Assembly (NCBI RefSeq): GCF_001908105.1
Contig: NZ_MKGQ01000012.1
Coordinates: 72,426 to 78,550 of the forward strand
Origin: Xenorhabdus eapokensis
GTDB lineage: Bacteria > Pseudomonadota > Gammaproteobacteria > Enterobacterales > Enterobacteriaceae
Direction: 5' to 3'
Length of the DNA stretch: 6,125 nucleotides
The position numbers and the translations under genes were made by a program. Positions 1-6,125 of the stretch are shown here, one piece after another. Under the pieces are notes generated by a model. That model saw only the letters and a list, made by a program, of their open reading frames with translations. It ran no database searches and was not told where the DNA came from. The stretch's first letter is position 1. Every line of letters starts with the position of its first letter.

Positions 1-1
1 C

Positions 2-82
2 ACGTTGGGTATTTTTGCCAATTTTCAACAAGGTAAAAGTCAACGGGACTGGCTTCAACAAGCCAATGTTATAGGATGTTAA
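2..82 (+). CDS. C-terminal end of an unrecognised protein (partial)
   Basis: The frame starting at base 2 is open from the window edge to a TAA stop at 80-82 and gives 26 residues, ending in the sequence WLQQANVIGC. The composition (Gln/Asn rich, one Trp, mixed charge) is protein-like but shows no motif I recognise. A strong intrinsic terminator starts 48 bases after the stop, which fits a rightward gene ending here. A second frame (from base 3 to a TAG at 72-74) is also open, so the choice of frame is not certain; I prefer this one for its more natural residue mix. No function can be given. Confidence 0.4.
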   Translation, partial: TLGIFANFQQGKSQRDWLQQANVIGC

Positions 83-129
83 AGTCGAGCATCGCGTTAC
101 TTTAATTAGTTTTTATTGAACTATGCTGA

Positions 130-158
130 GTCACACTTAATTTTAGGTGTGACTTTTT
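130..158 (+). terminator. Rho-independent terminator upstream of aroL
   Basis: GTCACAC (130-136) pairs perfectly with GTGTGAC (147-153). The stem can extend through a T-G wobble and two A-T pairs to about 10 bp with a 4-base loop (140-143). Five T residues follow at 154-158. It most likely ends transcription of the gene finishing at 82 and insulates aroL. The T-run overlaps the first bases of the putative aroL -35 element. Confidence 0.8.
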
Positions 159-185
159 GATCCATCAAAAATACCCTTTTACACT
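157..185 (+). promoter_or_regulatory. Putative sigma-70 promoter of aroL
   Basis: TTGATC at 157-162 (4 of 6 to TTGACA) and TACACT at 180-185 (4 of 6 to TATAAT) are separated by exactly 17 bases, which predicts a transcript start near 192 and a leader of about 64 bases. The -10 element lies inside the palindrome at 178-193, so a repressor bound there would block it. This is a prediction from sequence only; both hexamers are imperfect. Confidence 0.4.
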
Positions 186-205
186 AGTGTAAATATTTAG
201 TTACT
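178..205 (+). promoter_or_regulatory. Palindromic operator region of aroL, with a TyrR-box-like site
   Basis: Bases 178-193 form a perfect 16-bp palindrome, TTTACACTAGTGTAAA. Its right half supplies TGTAAA (188-193). Six bases further on lies GTTACT (200-205), so 188-205 fits the TyrR box pattern TGTAAA-N6-TTTACA with the left half exact, the right half 4 of 6, and the key G-N14-C spacing kept (G189, C204). E. coli aroL is known to be repressed by TyrR, so a TyrR site here is expected. A second, weaker candidate with the same G-N14-C spacing lies at 214-231. Binding itself is inferred. Confidence 0.45.
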
Positions 206-255
206 ACACTTGGTGTTTGGGCTTAATTTCATAGACTCTTCGGGAAAACAACGAA

Positions 256-786
256 ATGAAACAAACTCTATTCATCGTAGGTGCACGAGGTGCAGGGAAG
301 ACGACAATAGGTAAGTTGTTGTCTGAAGCGCTGTCGTATAAATTTATTGACACCGATGAAAGTATCCAGACCATGAGTGAAATGACGATAGCTGAACTTG
401 TTGAACAATATGGCTGGGAACATTTTAGGAAATTAGAAAGCCAAACGTTGAAAACAGTTAGCCAGAGTGAATGTGTCATTTCAACAGGTGGAGGAATGGT
501 GTTGTCGCTTGAGAATCGCCAATATATGCAACAAAATGGTATTGTGATTTATTTACAGGCATCCGCAGCAGTTTTAGGTCAGCGATTATCCCTTAATCCA
601 GAGAATTCACAGCGTCCCAGCCTAACCGGGAAGTCCATCGTAGAAGAAATGGAGGGAATATTGGTTGAAAGAGAACCTTTATACCAAGAATGTGCCAGTT
701 TTATTGTTGATGCCAATCTCGCAACAGAATATATCGTATCTTGCATTAAATCTTACATTTTAGACCAGGAAAGCAAACTAATTTGA
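256..786 (+). CDS. aroL: Shikimate kinase II (AroL)
   Basis: This cytoplasmic enzyme phosphorylates the 3-hydroxyl of shikimate with ATP, a late step of the chorismate pathway to aromatic amino acids, folates and quinones. The 176-residue product is the usual length (E. coli AroL is about 174). It shows the P-loop GARGAGKT (9-16), the shikimate-contacting DTD (32-34), FRKLE (57-61), the GGG motif (78-80), and the lid segment RPSLTG (120-125), followed by the ERE-PLY stretch (138-143). The match to E. coli AroL is recognisable along the whole length, including MTIAELVE and NGIVIYL, which favours AroL over AroK. The start at 256 aligns with the E. coli N-terminus, but only a weak ribosome site (GGGAAA, 242-247) precedes it. 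The gene stands alone between a terminator and the aas group; no yaiA or aroM follows as in E. coli. Confidence 0.93.
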   Translation: MKQTLFIVGARGAGKTTIGKLLSEALSYKFIDTDESIQTMSEMTIAELVEQYGWEHFRKLESQTLKTVSQSECVISTGGGMVLSLENRQYMQQNGIVIYLQASAAVLGQRLSLNPENSQRPSLTGKSIVEEMEGILVEREPLYQECASFIVDANLATEYIVSCIKSYILDQESKLI

Positions 787-794
787 TATATCAA
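783..794. repeat. 12-bp perfect palindrome at the aroL stop
   Basis: TTGATATATCAA is a perfect palindrome spanning the TGA stop of aroL (784-786). No T-run follows, so it is not a convincing terminator, and none is visible before aas. Some read-through from aroL into aas is therefore possible. It may simply be chance in AT-rich DNA. Confidence 0.3.
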
Positions 795-831
795 CGATGT
801 TTAAGTTTATTTTCTAACTGACAGGGAAATC

Positions 832-840
832 TGATATAAC
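832..840 (+). promoter_or_regulatory. Possible extended -10 promoter for aas-lplT-pncC
   Basis: TGATATAAC in the aroL-aas spacer matches the extended -10 form TGn-TATAAT with one mismatch in the hexamer (835-840). No good -35 hexamer sits 17 bases upstream, which extended -10 promoters can tolerate. The predicted transcript start is near 847, about 68 bases before the aas start at 915. A competing TATAGT at 858-863 also lacks a -35. Confidence 0.3.
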
Positions 841-914
841 AAATTGCCCGTACAACTTATAGTACCATTCTGTTTACTCACTTTAATTTTATTAATTATA
901 TTTGAGATATGGAT

Positions 915-3065
915 ATGCTCTTAAATTTTATTCGGTTACTTATTCGTACACTCTTCAGGGTTACCATTGAAGGTGATACCAAACAGTTACAACAACACAC
1001 TAAATGCATTATTACTCCCAATCATGTTTCGTTTCTGGATGGTCTGTTAATTGGACTATTCCTGCCGATAAAGCCTGTATTTGCTATTTATTCTAATATT
1101 GCAACTCGTGGTTTTCTCAAATTTATCAAGTTTTATGCGGATGTTGTCCCTTTGGATCCAACCAATCCAATGGCAGTCAGGACATTGGTTAAAGAAGTGG
1201 ATAAAGGGCGCCCGATTGTGATTTTTCCCGAAGGGAGGATCACCGTAACCGGCTCCCTTATGAAGATTTACGATGGTGCCGCTTTTATTGCCGCGAAATC
1301 AGGCGCGAAAGTCGTACCAATTCGAATTGACGGGGCAGAACAAACGGTTTTTGGTCGATTAAAAGGAATTACGAAGCTACATTGGTTCCCGAAAATCACC
1401 CTCAAAATTTTACCAGCCGTTGATCTGCCAATGCCGGATGCACCTGATTCAACAACACGACGTCGTTTAGCAGGAGAACATCTCCACGCTATCATGATGG
1501 ATGTGAGAATGCAGACGCACCTAAAGGAGACGTTATTTAGCGCTTACCTAACTGCGCAAAAACGGTTTGGCCGTTTTAAGTCCTGCATTGAAGACGTGAA
1601 TTTTAAAGAAGATAGTTATCATTCATTACTGAAAAAAATATTGGCAATCAGTCGGATCTTAGAACGCTTTACACAAGAAGGTGAACGGATTGGGCTGCTG
1701 TTACCAAATGCGACTGTGATGGCGGCTACCTTATATGGTGCTTCATTGAAAGGACGAATACCGGCTCTTTTAAACTATACGGCAGGAAGCAGCGGCATTA
1801 AGAATGCCATGCAGGCTGCAACCATTAAAACCATCGTGACATCCCGCCAATTTCTGGAAAAAGGGCAATTGACTCATCTGCCAGAACAGGTGACTGAAGC
1901 CAATTGGCTATATCTCGAAGATTTGAAAGACACGATCACGCGGGAAGATAAGCTTTGGATATTGTGGCATTTGATTTTTCCTGCCAAAGCCATTTTGATT
2001 TCACAAAAACCAGATGATGATGCCTTGATCCTGTTTACGTCAGGCTCAGAAGGTGCACCCAAAGGTGTTGTTCACAGCCATGCCAGCTTATTGGCGAACG
2101 TTGAACAGATAAAAACTATTGCTGATTTTACTCCGCTGGATCGCTTTATGTCTTCCTTACCACTGTTTCATGCTTTTGGTCTGACAGTGGGTCTATTTAC
2201 CCCATTAATGACAGGCAGTCGTGTATTCCTTTACCCAAGCCCACTACACTATCGTGTTATTCCTGAACTGGTCTATGACCGTAATTGTACCGTGTTGTTT
2301 GGAACATCGACTTTCTTGGGTAATTATGCTCGTTTTGCCCATCCTTATGATTTTGCCCGCCTGCGTTATGTAGTAGCCGGAGCAGAAAAACTGTCAGAAA
2401 ATACCAAGCGAGTTTGGCAAGATAAATTTGGTATCCGTATTCTGGAAGGTTATGGGGTGACGGAATGTGCACCGGTAGTGGCAATCAATGTACCGATGGC
2501 GGCAAAAACAGGAACAGTCGGGCGGATTTTGCCTGGTATGGAAACCCGTTTGCTGCCTATACAGGGGATTGAGGGTGGAGGTCGCTTACAGCTACGCGGG
2601 CCAAATGTTATGAAAGGATATCTGAAAGTTGAAGCACCTGATCGTTTGGAGCTACCGTCTGCCGAAGACGCAGAAGGGAATAATCAAGTTGGCTGGTATG
2701 ATACCGGAGATATTGTTTCTATTGATGAAGAGGGTTTCTGTACGATCAAAGGACGTGTGAAACGATTTGCCAAGCTTGCAGGGGAAATGGTTTCTCTTGA
2801 AGCGGTAGAACAAATAGCTTCTCACGTTTCTACTGATGCGCTGCATGCGGCTACGACCAGGAGTGATCGAAGCAAAGGCGAAGCACTGGTATTGTTCACG
2901 ACAGATGCAAATCTAAATAGAAATAGGATGTTGGGAATGGCACGTGAAATAGGGATGCCTGAGTTGTCGGTTCCACGAGATATTCGTTATGTGCAGCAAC
3001 TTCCTTTGCTCGGCAGTGGCAAACCGGATTTTGTCACCCTAAGAAAAATGGCTGAACAGGAGTAA
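915..3065 (+). CDS. aas: Aas: 2-acyl-glycerophosphoethanolamine acyltransferase / acyl-ACP synthetase
   Basis: This bifunctional inner-membrane enzyme repairs lysophospholipid: the synthetase part activates a fatty acid with ATP onto bound acyl carrier protein and the acyltransferase part moves it to position 1 of lyso-phosphatidylethanolamine. Residues 1 to about 200 are a PlsC-like acyltransferase with NHVSFLD (HX4D, His37 and Asp42) and FPEGR (104-108). From about 230 to the end is an AMP-forming adenylation domain with [12 protein letters not shown] (373-384), YGVTE (513-517), GWYDTGD (593-599) and the C-terminal catalytic-type Lys703 in GSGKPDF. The length (716) matches E. coli Aas (719). 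An ATG at 909 would add Met-Asp, but 915 aligns with the E. coli start (MLLNF against MLFSF) and lies 8 bases after the only GAG (904-906), whereas 909 lies 2 bases after it. The start site is thus weakly translated-looking. lplT follows after 4 bases. Confidence 0.95.
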   Translation: MLLNFIRLLIRTLFRVTIEGDTKQLQQHTKCIITPNHVSFLDGLLIGLFLPIKPVFAIYSNIATRGFLKFIKFYADVVPLDPTNPMAVRTLVKEVDKGRPIVIFPEGRITVTGSLMKIYDGAAFIAAKSGAKVVPIRIDGAEQTVFGRLKGITKLHWFPKITLKILPAVDLPMPDAPDSTTRRRLAGEHLHAIMMDVRMQTHLKETLFSAYLTAQKRFGRFKSCIEDVNFKEDSYHSLLKKILAISRILERFTQEGERIGLLLPNATVMAATLYGASLKGRIPALLNYTAGSSGIKNAMQAATIKTIVTSRQFLEKGQLTHLPEQVTEANWLYLEDLKDTITREDKLWILWHLIFPAKAILISQKPDDDALILFTSGSEGAPKGVVHSHASLLANVEQIKTIADFTPLDRFMSSLPLFHAFGLTVGLFTPLMTGSRVFLYPSPLHYRVIPELVYDRNCTVLFGTSTFLGNYARFAHPYDFARLRYVVAGAEKLSENTKRVWQDKFGIRILEGYGVTECAPVVAINVPMAAKTGTVGRILPGMETRLLPIQGIEGGGRLQLRGPNVMKGYLKVEAPDRLELPSAEDAEGNNQVGWYDTGDIVSIDEEGFCTIKGRVKRFAKLAGEMVSLEAVEQIASHVSTDALHAATTRSDRSKGEALVLFTTDANLNRNRMLGMAREIGMPELSVPRDIRYVQQLPLLGSGKPDFVTLRKMAEQE
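3058..3062 (+). promoter_or_regulatory. Ribosome binding site of lplT inside the end of aas
   Basis: AGGAG lies 7 bases before the lplT ATG (3070) and directly before the aas TAA stop (3063-3065). Ribosomes finishing aas would pass over it, which suggests translational coupling of the two genes. Confidence 0.75.
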
Positions 3066-3069
3066 GGCA

Positions 3070-4266
3070 ATGGATGTCACTGTGGAGACACAACCGCTAC
3101 TATCCCGCGGAATGAAAGCAGTATTACTGTCACAATTTCTCTCTGCTTTTGCTGATAATGCTTTGTTTTTTGCCATATTAGCCCAATTAAAAGCAGAGTT
3201 TTATCCTGAATGGAGTTGGCCAGCACTGCAAATTGTTTTTGTCCTGACTTATATCATATTTGCCCCTTTTGTTGGGCAAATTGCTGATCGATTTGCAAAA
3301 GGGCGTGTTATGCTCTTCTCTAATGGCATCAAATTGCTTGGCGCCATCAGCATTTGTATCGATATGAATCCTTTTCTGGGATATACCTTAGTGGGAATTG
3401 GGGCTGCGGCCTATTCTCCTGCTAAATATGGGATCTTAGGCGAGTTGACAGATGGCGGGCGTTTGGTAAAAGCCAATGGCATGATGGAAGCTTCTACCAT
3501 TGCAGCTATCCTGATTGGCTCAGTTGCCGGCGGTTTCCTTTCTGATGTGAGTTTGGTTCTGGCATTAGGGCTTTGTGCCTTATTGTATGGTGCCGCAGTC
3601 GTATCCAATTTCTTTATACCTCGTCTGGTGGCGGCTCGTGAAGGCAAGGGGTGGAATCCTAAAAAAATGTTGGTGGATTTCATGATGGTTTGTGCTTCAC
3701 TTTGGCGTAATCAGGAAACGCGCTTTTCACTGGTAGGTACTAGCCTATTTTGGGGGGCAGGTATTACGCTGCGCTTCCTGTTAGTCGCATGGGTTCCTGC
3801 TGTACTGGGGATTAATGGCAATACAACGCCCACATTGATGAATGCAGTAGTGGCGGTTGGTATCATTGTTGGAGCAGGTTTAGCTGCGCGGTTTATTACA
3901 CTGAAAACTGTGCGCCGCTGTATGCCAGCAGGGATCTTAATTGGACTCATGGTGATTCTTTTTGCTACTCAGCAATCAATCGTATTTTCCTACTTAATTT
4001 TGATCGTCCTTGGGGTATTTGGTGGTCTTTTTGTCGTTCCATTAAATGCGCTATTACAAGAACATGGAAAGCATTCGATGGGAGCAGGTAAAGCTGTTGC
4101 TGTGCAAAACCTGGGCGAAAATAGTGCTATGCTGGTAATGCTGGGGTTGTATTCGGTTTCCGTTATGTTGGGAGCCTCGGTTGTTACTGTTGGCATTGGT
4201 TTTGGTATCTTGCTCTCTTTGGCAATTGGGGGACTATGGATTTGGGATCTGCTTCGGAAAAATTAA
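3070..4266 (+). CDS. lplT: Lysophospholipid transporter LplT
   Basis: This inner-membrane major facilitator superfamily protein flips lysophospholipids, chiefly lyso-phosphatidylethanolamine, from the outer to the inner leaflet, where Aas re-acylates them. The 398-residue product matches E. coli LplT (397) along its length and is hydrophobic throughout, with a membrane-segment pattern consistent with about 12 helices. Visible marks are LSAFADN in the first helix (24-30), the MFS loop motif [11 protein letters not shown] (69-79), [14 protein letters not shown] (113-126), [14 protein letters not shown] with Arg235 (225-238), VPLNALLQE (323-331) and [11 protein letters not shown] (344-354). The ATG is well served by AGGAG 7 bases upstream. 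The 4-base gap from aas shows one operon, the same pairing as in E. coli. No damage is visible. Confidence 0.95.
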   Translation: MDVTVETQPLLSRGMKAVLLSQFLSAFADNALFFAILAQLKAEFYPEWSWPALQIVFVLTYIIFAPFVGQIADRFAKGRVMLFSNGIKLLGAISICIDMNPFLGYTLVGIGAAAYSPAKYGILGELTDGGRLVKANGMMEASTIAAILIGSVAGGFLSDVSLVLALGLCALLYGAAVVSNFFIPRLVAAREGKGWNPKKMLVDFMMVCASLWRNQETRFSLVGTSLFWGAGITLRFLLVAWVPAVLGINGNTTPTLMNAVVAVGIIVGAGLAARFITLKTVRRCMPAGILIGLMVILFATQQSIVFSYLILIVLGVFGGLFVVPLNALLQEHGKHSMGAGKAVAVQNLGENSAMLVMLGLYSVSVMLGASVVTVGIGFGILLSLAIGGLWIWDLLRKN

Positions 4267-4280
4267 TTTCTTATAGAATT

Positions 4281-4285
4281 GAAGG
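4281..4285 (+). promoter_or_regulatory. Ribosome binding site of pncC
   Basis: GAAGG sits 6 bases before the ATG at 4292, in the 25-base gap after lplT. It supports this start and separate initiation on a shared transcript; no promoter is evident in the gap. Confidence 0.65.
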
Positions 4286-4291
4286 CCTGTT

Positions 4292-4795
4292 ATGGATGAA
4301 AAAATCCTGAATCAGCTTAGTATTGAACTCGGAAAGAGATTAAGACAGAAAAAATTATCCGTGACCTGTGCAGAATCTTGCACAGGAGGTTGGATAGCTA
4401 AAGTGATTACAGATATTGCGGGAAGTTCGGCCTATTTTAATCGTGGTTTTGTGACTTACAGTAATGATGCTAAGCAGGAAATGCTGGGCGTTTTACCAGA
4501 ATCATTGGCGCAATTTGGTGCGGTAAGTGAGCAGGTCGTAAAAGAGATGGCTACAGGGGCATTAATCGTTGCTAAGGCCGATGTTTCTATTGCTGTCAGT
4601 GGCATTGCTGGGCCAGAAGGGGGAAGTGAGGAAAAACCGACTGGCACGGTTTGGCTTGGGTTTGCCTTTTACGTTAATGAAAACATTCAGACTGTAACAT
4701 ATCGCCAGCATTTTTCGGGTGATCGTAATGCTGTGCGTCTACAAGCTGCCACTTTTTCTTTAAAAACTGTATTGGATGAAATCATAAAAAATTAG
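4292..4795 (+). CDS. pncC: Nicotinamide-nucleotide amidohydrolase PncC (CinA C-terminal family)
   Basis: PncC (formerly YgaD) deamidates nicotinamide mononucleotide to nicotinate mononucleotide, returning NMN released mainly by NAD-dependent DNA ligase to NAD synthesis. The 167-residue product is the stand-alone CinA C-terminal domain (E. coli PncC is 165), without the N-terminal CinA domain. Conserved blocks are AESCTGGW (27-34), VITDIAGSSAYF (38-49), GFVTYSNDAK (52-61), GAVSEQVV (76-83), SGIAGPEGGSEEKPTGTVW (103-121) and FSGDRNAVR (141-149). It follows lplT by 25 bases on the same strand and is probably transcribed with aas and lplT. The recA -35 element starts at 4797, one base after its stop codon. 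pncC beside recA is the same adjacency as in E. coli; in some Gram-positives cinA and recA share an operon. Confidence 0.93.
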   Translation: MDEKILNQLSIELGKRLRQKKLSVTCAESCTGGWIAKVITDIAGSSAYFNRGFVTYSNDAKQEMLGVLPESLAQFGAVSEQVVKEMATGALIVAKADVSIAVSGIAGPEGGSEEKPTGTVWLGFAFYVNENIQTVTYRQHFSGDRNAVRLQAATFSLKTVLDEIIKN

Positions 4796-4796
4796 C

Positions 4797-4824
4797 TTGA
4801 TGCTGTATGATTATACTGTATAAT
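4797..4824 (+). promoter_or_regulatory. recA promoter
   Basis: TTGATG (4797-4802) and a perfect TATAAT (4819-4824) are 16 bases apart, the same geometry as the E. coli recA promoter (TTGATA-N16-TATAAT). The transcript should begin near 4831, leaving a leader of about 68 bases. The -35 element begins one base after the pncC stop. No terminator separates pncC from recA, so some read-through into recA is likely. Confidence 0.85.
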
Positions 4825-4832
4825 CATACAGC
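4802..4832. repeat. 31-base perfect palindrome in the recA promoter
   Basis: The left arm GCTGTATGATTATAC (4802-4816) is the exact reverse complement of the right arm GTATAATCATACAGC (4818-4832), around a single central T (4817). The intact LexA box occupies the right side and its near-copy the left. No T-run follows, so it is an operator structure and not a terminator, although read-through RNA from pncC could fold into a hairpin here. Confidence 0.9.
4816..4831 (+). promoter_or_regulatory. LexA operator (SOS box) of recA
   Basis: CTGTATAATCATACAG fits the LexA consensus CTG-N10-CAG with CTGT and ACAG ends, and is preceded by TA as in the extended consensus. It covers the -10 hexamer, so bound LexA should block RNA polymerase until RecA-stimulated LexA cleavage after DNA damage. 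In E. coli the box fills the gap between -35 and -10; here that slot (4803-4818) holds CTGTATGATTATACTG, which fails the consensus by one base in its right half. Confidence 0.88.
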
Positions 4833-4872
4833 ACTTTGGTATCAGAAACAGCTTATCAGCAGTGAGGCAACC

Positions 4873-4893
4873 CCTTCATTGCTTGCGAAGGAG
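4873..4893 (+). promoter_or_regulatory. recA ribosome binding site with possible masking hairpin
   Basis: AAGGAG (4888-4893) lies 5 bases before the recA ATG, a strong site that fixes the start. CCTTC (4873-4877) can pair with GAAGG (4887-4891), giving a 5-bp stem with a 9-base loop that would partly cover the ribosome site. The pairing is visible; an effect on translation is inferred and would be modest. Confidence 0.5.
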
Positions 4894-4898
4894 TAAAC

Positions 4899-5975
4899 AT
4901 GGCTAACGATGAAAACAAACAAAAAGCACTAGCAGCAGCGCTGGGCCAAATTGAGAAACAATTTGGTAAAGGTTCTATCATGCGTTTGGGTGAAAACCGC
5001 TCAATGGATGTTGAAACTATCTCTACCGGCTCCTTGTCACTGGATATTGCATTGGGTGCGGGTGGTTTGCCAATGGGGCGTATTGTTGAGATATATGGAC
5101 CAGAATCTTCCGGTAAAACAACGCTGACATTGCAAGTTATTGCTGCTGCTCAGCGCGAAGGCAGAACTTGTGCTTTTATTGATGCCGAACATGCTCTTGA
5201 TCCAGTTTATGCGAAAAAACTGGGCGTAGATATTGATAATCTGTTGTGTTCTCAGCCTGATACTGGCGAACAGGCATTAGAAATCTGTGATGCCTTGTCA
5301 CGTTCTGGTGCTGTTGATGTAATTATTGTCGACTCGGTTGCAGCATTAACACCAAAAGCAGAAATTGAAGGTGAAATCGGCGATTCTCATATGGGGCTGG
5401 CTGCACGTATGATGAGCCAAGCGATGCGTAAATTAGCAGGGAATTTGAAAAACTCGAATACCCTGTTGATCTTTATCAACCAGATCCGCATGAAAATTGG
5501 TGTGATGTTTGGTAATCCTGAAACCACCACAGGTGGTAATGCGCTGAAGTTCTATGCATCTGTCCGTTTGGATATCCGTCGTACTGGTTCAGTGAAAAAT
5601 AGCGACGAAGTGGTTGGTAGCGAAACGCGTGTGAAAGTGGTCAAGAACAAGGTTGCTGCGCCATTTAAACAAGCTGAATTCCAAATTCTCTATGGTGAAG
5701 GTATTAACACTTTTGGTGAATTGGTTGATCTGGGTGTTAAACACAAGATGGTAGAAAAAGCAGGCGCATGGTATAGCTACAGTGGCGAAAAAATTGGACA
5801 AGGTAAAGCCAATGCCACTATGTACTTGAAAGAACACCCCGAAATTGCATCCGAACTGGATAAAAAATTGCGTGATTTACTGTTGAATAATACAGGTGAG
5901 TTCAGTAGCGCAGCTACGGATTACGTGACTGATTATGAAGACAACGGTGAAGAAGTGAATAACGAAGAATTTTAA
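4899..5975 (+). CDS. recA: Recombinase RecA
   Basis: RecA forms ATP-dependent filaments on single-stranded DNA, carries out homologous pairing and strand exchange, and triggers LexA self-cleavage in the SOS response. The 358-residue product (E. coli 353) shows the N-terminal polymerisation helix (about 1-30), Walker A GPESSGKT (67-74), catalytic Glu97 in DAEHALD, Walker B VIIVD (141-145), DNA-binding loop L1 near [12 protein letters not shown] (155-166), and loop L2 with [20 protein letters not shown] (194-213). The tail from about 330 is very acidic ([14 protein letters not shown]), as is usual, and is where it differs most from E. coli. The start has a strong AAGGAG 5 bases upstream. It has its own SOS promoter directly behind pncC. 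Neither recX nor a terminator is visible in the 150 bases after it. Confidence 0.99.
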   Translation: MANDENKQKALAAALGQIEKQFGKGSIMRLGENRSMDVETISTGSLSLDIALGAGGLPMGRIVEIYGPESSGKTTLTLQVIAAAQREGRTCAFIDAEHALDPVYAKKLGVDIDNLLCSQPDTGEQALEICDALSRSGAVDVIIVDSVAALTPKAEIEGEIGDSHMGLAARMMSQAMRKLAGNLKNSNTLLIFINQIRMKIGVMFGNPETTTGGNALKFYASVRLDIRRTGSVKNSDEVVGSETRVKVVKNKVAAPFKQAEFQILYGEGINTFGELVDLGVKHKMVEKAGAWYSYSGEKIGQGKANATMYLKEHPEIASELDKKLRDLLLNNTGEFSSAATDYVTDYEDNGEEVNNEEF

Positions 5976-6000
5976 TTAATTATTCTACTTCCATATTTAT

Positions 6001-6123
6001 TCATAATGCAGAGCTAATTTGGCCTTTAAATAAGCTTTCAAAATAGTAGATCACTTGGAGGGAACTCAGTCCAATTTTTGCGATCTGATTAATCGCCAAA
6101 TCAAAAAAAATCCCAAAATGGAC
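6001..6123 (-). CDS. C-terminal end of an unrecognised protein on the opposite strand (partial)
   Basis: Reading leftward from the window edge, one frame is open for 40 codons and stops at TGA (complement of 6001-6003), 25 bases from the recA stop. The tail has mixed residues and an amphipathic middle (AINQIAKIGLSSLQVIYYF), ending KGQISSAL, and reads more like protein than the other frames here. I do not recognise the family. It would converge on recA, where enterobacteria normally carry recX on the same strand as recA, so a transposase or other inserted gene is one possibility, but nothing seen proves it. It may also be a chance open frame. Confidence 0.3.
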   Translation of the reverse strand, partial: VHFGIFFDLAINQIAKIGLSSLQVIYYFESLFKGQISSAL

Positions 6124-6125
6124 TG
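6067..6125. repeat. Imperfect inverted repeat at the window edge
   Basis: CAGTCCA (6067-6073) is the exact reverse complement of TGGACTG (6119-6125), and with one unpaired A the match runs on into TTTT/AAAA (6075-6078 and 6115-6118). Inside lies a second pair, GCGAT (6080-6084) and ATCGC (6092-6096). The outer arm touches the window edge, so its full length is unknown. It could be a hairpin, part of a mobile-element end, or chance. Confidence 0.3.

Noticed and set aside
3..74. Alternative open frame at the left edge ending in TAG at 72-74
   Set aside because: It is equally short; the frame ending at 82 has a more natural composition, but neither can be identified, so only one is listed, with low confidence.
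166..183. A further TyrR box using TTTACA at 178-183 as its right half
   Set aside because: The left half would be CAAAAA and lacks the essential G at the second position.
181..190. ACACTAGTGT as a TrpR operator
   Set aside because: TrpR sites need two CTAG half-sites around a TTAA-like centre; only one CTAG is present here.
204..479. Open frame of 91 codons on the - strand over the aroL start
   Set aside because: It lies antisense to a well-supported aroL, shows no recognisable motif, and covers the aroL promoter region; it is a shadow frame.
3411..4196. Three - strand open frames across lplT
   Set aside because: They are rich in Pro, Ala, Thr and Ile, as expected from the antisense of membrane-helix codons, and LplT on the + strand is unambiguous.
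4802..4832. The 31-base palindrome as a pncC terminator
   Set aside because: No T-run follows (next bases are ACTTTGG), and it overlaps the recA -10 and LexA box, which explain it better.
1..6125. CRISPR array, tRNA or rRNA gene, or complete insertion sequence
   Set aside because: No regularly spaced direct repeats, tRNA-like cloverleaf, rRNA segments or complete transposase were seen on either strand.

Overview
The window looks like chromosomal core DNA from a gammaproteobacterium of the order Enterobacterales. The closest feel is the Morganellaceae (Xenorhabdus, Photorhabdus, Proteus and relatives). The basis is the near-identity of the RecA core to enterobacterial RecA, the close match of Aas, LplT, PncC and AroL to what I remember of the E. 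coli proteins, and AT-rich spacers. The genus is an inference. All complete genes are on the + strand and all appear intact.

Layout. Positions 2-82 hold what is probably the 3' end of an unrecognised gene, followed by a good intrinsic terminator (130-158). The aroL control region (157-255) carries a putative promoter, a perfect 16-bp palindrome and a TyrR-box-like site. It leads into aroL (256-786, shikimate kinase II). A 128-base AT-rich spacer with a possible extended -10 promoter precedes a tight run of three genes. These are aas (915-3065, 2-acyl-glycerophosphoethanolamine acyltransferase/acyl-ACP synthetase), lplT (3070-4266, lysophospholipid flippase, 4 bases after aas) and pncC (4292-4795, NMN amidohydrolase, 25 bases after lplT). 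The recA promoter begins one base after the pncC stop codon and carries an SOS operator inside a perfect 31-base palindrome. recA fills 4899-5975. The last 150 bases show no recX start; instead there is an open reading frame tail on the - strand, of unknown identity, that runs off the window edge.

How the genes work together. LplT brings lysophospholipids across the inner membrane and Aas re-acylates them, so this pair is one repair pathway. PncC recycles NMN released mainly by DNA ligase, and RecA drives recombination and the SOS response; cinA/pncC next to recA is a recurrent bacterial neighbourhood. AroL belongs to aromatic amino acid synthesis and has no obvious link to the rest.

No undescribed system is evident. 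The most interesting points are the recA operator, which is displaced 13 bp relative to the E. coli arrangement with a single central base deciding which of two overlapping LexA boxes is intact; the palindromic aroL control region; the aroL-aas-lplT-pncC-recA order, which joins genes that lie apart in E. coli; and the unexplained sequence downstream of recA.
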